From the NCBI RefSeq assembly GCF_003952485.1, contig NZ_CP034447.1:2170001-2234000 (forward strand): a stretch of DNA of 64,000 bases. Direction: 5' to 3'. This DNA is from Mesorhizobium sp. M1E.F.Ca.ET.045.02.1.1 (lineage in GTDB: Bacteria > Pseudomonadota > Alphaproteobacteria > Rhizobiales > Rhizobiaceae). Below the pieces are notes generated by a model. The model made no database searches. It saw only the letters and a list, made by a program, of their open reading frames with translations, and was not told the origin of the DNA. Both the position numbers and the translations under genes were made by a program. Below are positions 57,803 to 64,000 of this stretch, piece by piece. Within the stretch, counting starts at the first letter, position 1. Each line of letters opens with the position of its first letter.

Positions 57803-59350
57803 TCAACGGCTGTCTATGCCGAGCGCGGCGAATGCCAGCACCGGACCCTCTCGCCGCAAGTGGACGAGATGCACGGCCACGAGTTCGATCAACGTGCGGC
57901 GTTCGGCGTGATCCTTGGCGAAACCGGCAAGGTCGAACACTGCCGTGACTGTTTCGTTCGCCGGCAATTGTTGGTCCAGAAGTGCCGTCAATGCCGCATC
58001 GAGCGGATCGGTGAAATGGCCCTCCGGCAAGGTCTTTCCCCGCGCCGCGCAGGCGGCGATCCAAGCGGCTACCACCAGCGTCAGATGAACCAGCTCGGTG
58101 CCGGCTTCCAGGCACTCCAGGGCCGATGCAATGATGCGCTGCGGCAGTTTCTGGCTGCCGTCATTGGCGATCTGCGCCGTGCGATGGGCGAGCGCCGTGT
58201 TGGAAAAGCGCTCGGCGAGCTCGGCCGTATAGGCGGCCGTATCGAGCCCGGCGCCCTCCGGCAGCGTCGGGATCGCTTCTGCCCACAGCGCATCGACGAA
58301 TTGCCGGATCGCCGGATCGGCGAATGCGCGATCGACGGTGGCATGGCCGGTGAGCAGGCCGAGATAGGCGATGCCCGAATGGGCGCCGTTGAGCAGCCTC
58401 AGCTTCATGTCCTCGAAGGGACCGACGTCCTCGACCATGGTGACGCCGAATTTTTCCCAGGCCGGTCGTCCAGCGGGGAAACGATCCTCGACCACCCATT
58501 GGCGGAACGGTTCGGTCATCACCGGCCAGGCGTCCTCGAGGCCGAGCTCTTGCGCAATACGCGTCCGGTCGGCATCCGTGGTCGCCGGCACGATGCGGTC
58601 GACCATGCTCGACGGGAAAGCCACATCGTCAGCGACATAGCCGGCTAACGGCCGATCGCCTGCGCTGCCACGGGCGGCATCGCCCTGGCGGGCGGCCTCG
58701 GCATCGCCCTGGCGGGCGAGCCGTGAATCGCGCAGCTTTGCGAACTCGATCAGCAGGCGGTGGAGCGTGGCGCCGTTGGCGGGAAGGTTGTCGCAGCAGA
58801 GCACGGTGAAGGGCGGTATGCCGGCGGCGCGGCGGCGGGCGAGCGCCTCGGCCAGGAAGCCGTGCGTGGTTCTCGGCGATCCAGGGTTTGCCAGATCGTG
58901 CACGATGTCGGGATGGTTCTCGTCGAGGCTGCCGTCGGCCGCCCTCAGATAGGCCTTTTCGGTGATGGTCAGCGTGACGATGCGGATGCGTGGATCGGTC
59001 AGCGCGGCGAGCACCGCGCCGGGGTCTTCCGGCGCCACCAGCAGCGACAGGATCGAGCCGATCACCTCAAGCCGCTCGCCGGCGCTGTCTCTTACCGCCA
59101 GCGTGTAGAGCCCGTCCTGCGGCGACAGCGCATCGCGCGTGTCGGGGCTGCGCAGCGAGACGCCGATGATGCCCCAGCCCGTCTCGCCATCCGCCAGGCA
59201 GGCGTCGACATAGGCCGCCTGATGGGCACGATGGAAGGCGCCGACACCGAGATGGACAATGCCCGGCGTCACTGCACCGCGATCGTAGCGCGGTATGACA
59301 ATGGCACCCGGCAGGTTCGCGATCGTGGCGTTCGAAAGACGGCTGTTCAT
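57803..59350 (-). CDS. uxuB: D-mannonate oxidoreductase (mannitol dehydrogenase family)
   Basis: A 515-residue long-chain polyol dehydrogenase that reduces D-fructuronate to D-mannonate with NADH in glucuronate breakdown. The Rossmann part starts at GIVHLGVGAFHRAHQAAYVD. The catalytic-helix region (MKLRLLNGAHSGIAYLGLLT) contains the LNGxHS motif. A low-complexity insertion at about residues 212-235 (RQGDAEAARQGDAARGS) contains a 24-nt duplication. The ATG at 59350 gives the standard start. It is divergent from uxaC. Fructuronate rather than mannitol as substrate is inferred from this context; the dehydrogenase family itself is clear. Confidence 0.88.
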   Translation of the reverse strand: MNSRLSNATIANLPGAIVIPRYDRGAVTPGIVHLGVGAFHRAHQAAYVDACLADGETGWGIIGVSLRSPDTRDALSPQDGLYTLAVRDSAGERLEVIGSILSLLVAPEDPGAVLAALTDPRIRIVTLTITEKAYLRAADGSLDENHPDIVHDLANPGSPRTTHGFLAEALARRRAAGIPPFTVLCCDNLPANGATLHRLLIEFAKLRDSRLARQGDAEAARQGDAARGSAGDRPLAGYVADDVAFPSSMVDRIVPATTDADRTRIAQELGLEDAWPVMTEPFRQWVVEDRFPAGRPAWEKFGVTMVEDVGPFEDMKLRLLNGAHSGIAYLGLLTGHATVDRAFADPAIRQFVDALWAEAIPTLPEGAGLDTAAYTAELAERFSNTALAHRTAQIANDGSQKLPQRIIASALECLEAGTELVHLTLVVAAWIAACAARGKTLPEGHFTDPLDAALTALLDQQLPANETVTAVFDLAGFAKDHAERRTLIELVAVHLVHLRREGPVLAFAALGIDSR

Positions 59351-59464
59351 TGGCTTGAAGTCTCCGATCCGGCGCGTCGAGCCGCTCGCCTGGCAGCAAT
59401 GGACGGCTGCGACGTAGCACCCGTCGCTGCCCCGCACAATGGCCGTACTTCATGCAAAAGTCAT

Positions 59465-59489
59465 CATACAACTTAATGATTTTTGTATG
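59465..59489. promoter_or_regulatory. Inverted repeat in the uxuB-uxaC intergenic region
   Basis: CATACAA at 59465-59471 and TTGTATG at 59483-59489 form a perfect 7-bp dyad with an 11-nt AT-rich spacer. TTGACA follows at once (59490-59495) and may be the -35 of uxaC. It is a likely target of the GntR regulator encoded at the end of the locus. Confidence 0.5.
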
Positions 59490-59539
59490 TTGACATTATC
59501 TCCGACCGATCTACCAATAGGCCAGCCTGGGAGGAGAAA

Positions 59540-60958
59540 GTGGCTGCACTGACCGATCCGGATCTGCTTTTCGCGCCGGAAACGCGAACGTTGGCTCGCA
59601 CCCTTTATGCCGGGGTCAAAGACCTGCCGATCATCAGTCCGCATGGCCACACCGATCCGCGTTGGTATGCGCTCAACGAGCCGTTCCCCGATCCGGCGCA
59701 ACTGCTGATCGTGCCGGATCACTACATTTTCCGCATGCTGTTCAGTCAGGGCGTGCGCCTTGAAGATCTCGGCGTGCAGACGCTCGACTTCCCGATGCTC
59801 AATGGGGCCCCGGTCGAGACCGACGGCAGAGCGATCTGGCGGCGCTTTGCCGAGCACTATTATCTGTTCCGCGGCACGCCGACCCGGCTCTGGCTCGACC
59901 ATGTGCTCGAGCATCTGTTCGGTATCGAAGAGCCGCTCAATGCGAGCACCGCCGACCGCCATTACGACACGATCGCCGCGCTGCTCAGCCAAGACGACTA
60001 TCGCCCTCGGGCGCTGTTCGAGCGCTTCAAAATCGAGGTGATCGCCACGACCGAAGGCGCGCTCGACGACCTCAAATGGCATCGGATGATCCGCGACAGC
60101 GGCTGGCAAGGTCGCGTCGTCACCGCCTACCGGCCCGACGCGGTGGTCGATCCCGACTTCGAAGGATTCTCAGGCAATCTCGACCGGCTGGGCGAGATCA
60201 CCGGCTGCGACACCGGTACCTGGGCCGGTTATCTCGAAGCGCATCGAGAGCGCCGCGCCTATTTCAAGGAATTCGGCGCCACCTCTTCCGATCACGGTCA
60301 CCCGACCGCTGAGACCGCCAATCTTTCCGATCACTCTGCGGAAGAATTGTTCAACCGCATCCGCCGCGGCTCGGACGACGAGCGCGAACGGCGGCTGTTC
60401 CGCGCCCAGATGCTGACCGAGATGGCCAAGATGAGCCGTGACGACGGCCTGGTGCTGCAGATCCATCCGGGATCATGGCGCAATCATTCGCCGGCTATTT
60501 TTCAGAAATTCGGCCGCGACAAGGGTTTCGATATCCCGACCAGGACCGACTATGTGACGGCGCTGAAGCCGCTGCTCGACTGCGTCGGGCTGGAGCGCGA
60601 CCTGACAATCATCCTGTTCACGCTCGACGAGACGAGCTACGCGCGCGAGCTGGCGCCGCTCGCCGGCGTCTATCCGGCGCTCAGGCTCGGACCGGCATGG
60701 TGGTTCCACGACAGCCCGGAAGGCATGCGCCGCTTCCGCGAAATGACCACCGAGACGGCCGGCTTCTACAACACCGTCGGCTTCAACGACGACACGCGCG
60801 CCTTTCCGTCGATCCCGGCGCGTCACGATATCGCCCGCCGCGTCGACTGCGCATTCCTGGCGCGGCTGGTCGCCGAATACCGGTTGCGCGAGGAGGAAGC
60901 GCATGAGCTGGCGCGGGAGCTTGCCTACACGCTTGCCAAGAGAGCGTACCGGCTCTGA
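59540..60958 (+). CDS. uxaC: Glucuronate isomerase
   Basis: A 472-residue uronate isomerase (amidohydrolase-fold) that converts D-glucuronate to D-fructuronate and D-galacturonate to D-tagaturonate. [18 protein letters not shown] carries the N-terminal metal-binding His pair; [25 protein letters not shown] and [13 protein letters not shown] follow. An in-frame ATG lies at 59483, but GGGAGGAGAAA directly before the GTG at 59540, and the normal family length, favour the GTG. It is the first gene of the uxaC-dctPQM unit. Confidence 0.94.
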   Translation: MAALTDPDLLFAPETRTLARTLYAGVKDLPIISPHGHTDPRWYALNEPFPDPAQLLIVPDHYIFRMLFSQGVRLEDLGVQTLDFPMLNGAPVETDGRAIWRRFAEHYYLFRGTPTRLWLDHVLEHLFGIEEPLNASTADRHYDTIAALLSQDDYRPRALFERFKIEVIATTEGALDDLKWHRMIRDSGWQGRVVTAYRPDAVVDPDFEGFSGNLDRLGEITGCDTGTWAGYLEAHRERRAYFKEFGATSSDHGHPTAETANLSDHSAEELFNRIRRGSDDERERRLFRAQMLTEMAKMSRDDGLVLQIHPGSWRNHSPAIFQKFGRDKGFDIPTRTDYVTALKPLLDCVGLERDLTIILFTLDETSYARELAPLAGVYPALRLGPAWWFHDSPEGMRRFREMTTETAGFYNTVGFNDDTRAFPSIPARHDIARRVDCAFLARLVAEYRLREEEAHELARELAYTLAKRAYRL

Positions 60959-60990
60959 GCGGTACGTCAGGGTTTCAAAGGGAGGAAGTC

Positions 60991-61968
60991 ATGTTGCATT
61001 TTTCGAAATTGACGGCGGCCACATTGGCCTTCGGCTCGCTGCTGATCGGCATCGCCAATGCCGAGACCGTGCTGCGGTCGTCGGACACGCATCCCGACGG
61101 CTACCCGACCGTCGAGGCGGTCAAATATATGGGCGAGCTGATCAAGCAGCGGACGAATGACCGCTATTCGATCGAGGTTTACCACTCGGCGCAGCTCGGC
61201 GAGGAGAAGGACACGATCGAGCAGACGCAATCGGGTGTGATCGACCTCGACCGCGTGTCGATGGGGCCGTTCAACGGAATCGTTCCGGAAACCGCGGTGC
61301 CGTCGCTGCCTTACATGTTCCGCTCGGTCGAGCATATGCGCCATGTCATGGACGGGCCGATCGGCGACCAGATCCTGAAAGCGTTCGAGGCGCATGATCT
61401 CGTTGGCCTCGCCTTCTACGATTCCGGCGCGCGCTCCTTCTACAACACCAAGAAGGACATCAGCTCGATTGCCGACCTGAAGGGCATGAAGTTCCGCGTC
61501 ATCCAGTCGGACGTGTTCGTCGACATGGTCAACGCGCTCGGCGCCAACGCCACGCCGATGGCCTATGGCGAGGTCTATTCGGCGCTGCAGACGGGTGTCA
61601 TCGACGGGGCCGAGAACAACTGGCCGAGCTTCGAATCCGCCAAGCACTACGAGGTCGCCAAGCATTACACGCTGGATCAGCACCAGATCGTGCCGGAAGT
61701 GCTGGTGATGTCGAAGGCGAGCTGGGACAAGCTCTCGCCGGAAGACCAGGCGATCGTCAGGCAGGCGGCCAAGGACAGCGTCGTCAAGATGCGCGAGCTC
61801 TGGGACGCGCAGGAGAAGAAGTCGCGCGATATCGTCGAGAAGGCCGGCGTCAAGGTCGCCGAGATCGACAAGCAGCCGCTGATCGACGCCATGAAACCCG
61901 TCTACGACAAATATCTCTCGACGCCCGCGCTCAAGGATCTCGCCGCCCGCATCCAGGCTGCGAAATGA
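60991..61968 (+). CDS. dctP: TRAP transporter substrate-binding protein (DctP family)
   Basis: A 325-residue periplasmic binding protein with a signal peptide (about 1-24, ending NA before [15 protein letters not shown]). The DctP fold signature [20 protein letters not shown] contains the conserved Arg that binds the substrate carboxylate, followed by [20 protein letters not shown]. Its place right after uxaC suggests a hexuronate such as glucuronate or galacturonate as ligand (inference from context). GGGAGGAAGTC precedes the ATG. It overlaps dctQ by 4 nt. Confidence 0.92.
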   Translation: MLHFSKLTAATLAFGSLLIGIANAETVLRSSDTHPDGYPTVEAVKYMGELIKQRTNDRYSIEVYHSAQLGEEKDTIEQTQSGVIDLDRVSMGPFNGIVPETAVPSLPYMFRSVEHMRHVMDGPIGDQILKAFEAHDLVGLAFYDSGARSFYNTKKDISSIADLKGMKFRVIQSDVFVDMVNALGANATPMAYGEVYSALQTGVIDGAENNWPSFESAKHYEVAKHYTLDQHQIVPEVLVMSKASWDKLSPEDQAIVRQAAKDSVVKMRELWDAQEKKSRDIVEKAGVKVAEIDKQPLIDAMKPVYDKYLSTPALKDLAARIQAAK

Positions 61969-62555
61969 CCAGAACCGACAATAGACCGAGCGGCGCGAAC
62001 ACCTCCGCGCCGCCAGTGGCGAAGCCGGAAACGAACGCATTCTGGCTGCGCGCCGAGCGCCTGCTGTCGGGCCTGGCGACGCTGGCGCTGTGGGTCAGCG
62101 GCGCCGGGCTGACCTTGATGACGATCATCATCGCCTGGCAGGTCTTCTCGCGCTATGTGCTCAACCGCTCGCCGAGCTGGACCGAGGCCTCCTCGGTGCT
62201 GCTGATGGGCTGGTTCATCTTTCTCGGGGCTGCGGTCGGCGTGCGCGAACGCACACATCTCGGCTTCGACGTGCTGCTCTATTTTCTGCCGGCGCCGGCA
62301 AAGGCGGTGCTTCGCACCATTTCCGACATCGTCGTGCTGGCGTTCGGCGGCGGCATGATCATCTACGGCATCCAACTTGCCAGGCTGACCTGGGGCACGA
62401 TCATGCCGTCGCTCGCCCTGCCCGGAGGCGTCGGCTTCCTGCCGGTCATCCTAGGCGGCGCGCTGGTCTGCCTGTTCTCGCTCGAACGGCTTGCCGGGCG
62501 CTTTGCCGGCCTGCCTGTCGATACCGACATCCACGCCACCGGCGAGGAGATGTGA
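61965..62555 (+). CDS. dctQ: TRAP transporter small membrane subunit (DctQ family)
   Basis: A 196-residue protein with four transmembrane segments. The DctQ signature is [20 protein letters not shown] with [16 protein letters not shown]. An N-terminal cytoplasmic stretch of about 35 residues is Pro/Ala-rich. It forms a complex with the large DctM subunit. Its ATGA start overlaps the dctP stop codon, and dctM begins 3 nt after its end. Confidence 0.92.
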   Translation: MTRTDNRPSGANTSAPPVAKPETNAFWLRAERLLSGLATLALWVSGAGLTLMTIIIAWQVFSRYVLNRSPSWTEASSVLLMGWFIFLGAAVGVRERTHLGFDVLLYFLPAPAKAVLRTISDIVVLAFGGGMIIYGIQLARLTWGTIMPSLALPGGVGFLPVILGGALVCLFSLERLAGRFAGLPVDTDIHATGEEM

Positions 62556-62558
62556 GCC

Positions 62559-63839
62559 ATGGCCTTGACCGTGCTTTTCGGCACCTTCGTCTTCCTGCTG
62601 ATCATCGGCACGCCGATCGCCTTCTGCCTCGGCGTGGCGAGCTTCGCAGGCATCATCGCGCTCGGCCTCCCTCCGGTGGTAGTGTTCCAACGGCTGAACT
62701 CGGGTGTCAGCGTCTTCTCGCTGATGGCCATTCCGTTCTTCATCTTCGCCGGCGACCTGATGGTACGCGGCGGCATCGCCGCCCGCCTGGTGGCGCTGGC
62801 CGGATCTGTTGTCGGCCATCTGCGCGGCGGCTTGGGCCAAGTCAACATCGCCGCATCGACCATGTTCGGCGGCATCTCTGGTTCGGCCGTGGCCGACGCG
62901 TCCGCGGTCGGCGGGCTGATGATCCCGCAGATGAAGGCGCGCGGCTACGGCATCGACTACGCCGTCAACATCACCTCTGTCGGGGCCATCATTGCCCTTT
63001 TGATCCCGCCGTCGCACAACATGATCATCTACTCCATCTCGGCCGGCGGCCGCATCTCGATCGCCGACCTGTTCACCGCCGGCGTCATCCCGGGCCTGCT
63101 TCTGGCGCTCGCGCTGATGATCACGGCCTATCTGGTCGCCAGCCGGCGCGGCTATCCGACCGAGCCTTTCGCCGGTTTCGGCCGGGCGCTCCAGTTGCTC
63201 TTCGGCGCCATTCCGGGCCTCATCCTGATCGGCATCATCTTCGGCGGCGTCCGCTCCGGCATTTTCACAGCAACGGAAAGCTCCTGCATCGCCATCGTCT
63301 ATGCCTTCCTGGTCACACTCATCATCTACCGCTCGATGAGCTGGAACGATTTCGTCTCGGCGACCACCGCGGCGGTGCGCACGACGGCCATGGTCCTGAT
63401 GATCATAGGCTGCGCCGCGGCCTTCGGCTGGCTGCTCGCCTATCTGCGCGTGCCGGCGGCGCTGGTCGCCTTCCTGCAGGAGATCTCCAGCGACAAGCTG
63501 GTCATCCTGCTGTTGATCAACGTCGTGCTTTTGATCCTCGGCACGTTCATGGACATGTCGCCGCTGATCATCATCACCACGCCGATCTTCCTGCCGGTGG
63601 TCATGGCTTACGGCGTCGACCCGGTACATTTCGGCGTCATCCTCATCCTTAATCTCGGCATCGGCCTCTGCACGCCGCCAGTCGGGGCCGTGCTCTTCGT
63701 CAGTTGCGCCATAGGCCGCATTCCGATCTGGACGGCCATGCGGTCGATCTGGCCCTTCTATGGCGCGGCCTTCGCAGTGTTGATGCTTGTCACCTATGTG
63801 CCGGCAATATCATTGTGGCTGCCCAATCTTTTCCACTAA
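62559..63839 (+). CDS. dctM: TRAP transporter large permease subunit (DctM family)
   Basis: A 426-residue membrane protein with about 12 hydrophobic segments, the sodium-coupled permease of the TRAP complex. Typical stretches are ASTMFGGISGSAVADASAVG, ALLIPPSHNMIIYSISAGG and GTFMDMSPLIIITTPIFLPV. Length is standard. Its stop codon lies in the first copy of a 17-bp tandem repeat. Confidence 0.95.
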   Translation: MALTVLFGTFVFLLIIGTPIAFCLGVASFAGIIALGLPPVVVFQRLNSGVSVFSLMAIPFFIFAGDLMVRGGIAARLVALAGSVVGHLRGGLGQVNIAASTMFGGISGSAVADASAVGGLMIPQMKARGYGIDYAVNITSVGAIIALLIPPSHNMIIYSISAGGRISIADLFTAGVIPGLLLALALMITAYLVASRRGYPTEPFAGFGRALQLLFGAIPGLILIGIIFGGVRSGIFTATESSCIAIVYAFLVTLIIYRSMSWNDFVSATTAAVRTTAMVLMIIGCAAAFGWLLAYLRVPAALVAFLQEISSDKLVILLLINVVLLILGTFMDMSPLIIITTPIFLPVVMAYGVDPVHFGVILILNLGIGLCTPPVGAVLFVSCAIGRIPIWTAMRSIWPFYGAAFAVLMLVTYVPAISLWLPNLFH

Positions 63840-63878
63840 GGGGTCTTTTCCACTAAGGGGCCTTTTCCATTAGGAGTG
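63828..63878. repeat. Three tandem 17-bp repeats at the dctM 3' end
   Basis: The unit CTTTTCCACTAAGGGGT occurs at 63828-63844, again with one change at 63845-63861, and a third time diverged (CTTTTCCATTAGGAGTG) at 63862-63878. The first copy contains the TAA stop of dctM. The third contributes TAGGAG, the ribosome-binding site of the next gene. Confidence 0.85.
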
Positions 63879-63884
63879 ATCGAG

Positions 63885-64000
63885 GTGGCCGATAGCACAA
63901 CCGACCTCAGGGTCGAACGGAAGCCGAAGCTGTCGGAAACGGTGGTCGCGGCGATCCGTAAGCAGCTTTTGGCGGGCGAGATCCCGCCCGGGCACAAGCT
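63885..64000 (+). CDS. GntR (FadR subfamily) regulator, partial
   Basis: Only the first 38 or so codons are in the window. They read, from a GTG start, MADSTTDLRVERKPKLSETV then VAAIRKQLLAGEIPPGHKL, the start of a GntR winged helix. The spacing of the IRKQLLAGEIPPG element matches FadR-type regulators that govern hexuronate genes (UxuR/ExuR-like). TAGGAG lies about 9 nt upstream. It is probably the regulator of the uxuB/uxaC-dctPQM locus. Confidence 0.82.
   Translation, partial: MADSTTDLRVERKPKLSETVVAAIRKQLLAGEIPPGHK

Overview
The window is a 64-kb stretch of alphaproteobacterial chromosome, GC-rich and densely coding, most likely from Mesorhizobium or a close Phyllobacteriaceae/Rhizobiales relative. 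The evidence is the gene content and gene order: htpX-rsmB-heparinase-purH, yggS-leuS-lptE, priA, an atpHAGDC operon whose beta subunit has a long Ala/Lys-rich N-terminal extension, the large 1592-residue NAD-glutamate dehydrogenase, Usg, DUF1674/SDHAF4 and DUF1062. No rRNA or tRNA gene, CRISPR array, prophage or intact insertion sequence was found. Almost everything is ordinary chromosomal housekeeping and metabolism.

Layout. 1-7.1 kb: carbonic anhydrase with an NTF2-like secreted protein, DUF429, pyridoxal kinase, a LemA/TPM/TPM membrane operon, a GNAT acetyltransferase and inorganic pyrophosphatase. 7.1-12.4 kb: secreted hypothetical protein, a divergent TetR/MFS pair sharing a perfect operator-like inverted repeat, a Tat-exported PhoD phosphatase and a small secreted protein. 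12.5-21.6 kb: TypA, DUF1062, YciI-like and AhpD-like proteins, and the large glutamate dehydrogenase. 22-31.9 kb: UMF1-type MFS transporter, purH, heparinase-like protein, rsmB, htpX, SDHAF4-like protein, HAD phosphatase, transglutaminase-like protein. 32-43.2 kb: a tiny reading frame with a perfect ribosome-binding site and its own terminator, cyclopropane synthase, MOSC protein, acetyl-CoA synthetase, Usg, two aldo/keto reductases, an AraJ-like MFS with a divergent LysR, a Phd/VapC toxin-antitoxin pair and YggS. 43.3-57.7 kb: leuS-lptE, a MerR/carboxymuconolactone decarboxylase pair, transaldolase, priA, Asp/Glu racemase, DUF4345 and the F1 ATP synthase operon. 57.8-64 kb: a hexuronate catabolism locus, with uxuB divergent from uxaC-dctPQM, followed by the start of a FadR-type GntR regulator that runs off the window.

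The hexuronate locus reads as one pathway. The TRAP transporter imports the sugar acid, UxaC isomerises it, UxuB reduces the ketose acid, and the GntR protein probably acts on the inverted repeat between uxuB and uxaC. UxuA (mannonate dehydratase) is not in the window.

The most distinctive non-coding content is a dense set of palindromic intergenic repeats of several families. One family of hairpins keeps a conserved apical sequence while its stems differ. One repeat appears to supply the ribosome-binding site and GTG start codon of a gene. A 208-bp element with about 27-bp terminal inverted repeats recurs at about 46.5 kb, at what looks like a synteny break after lptE.
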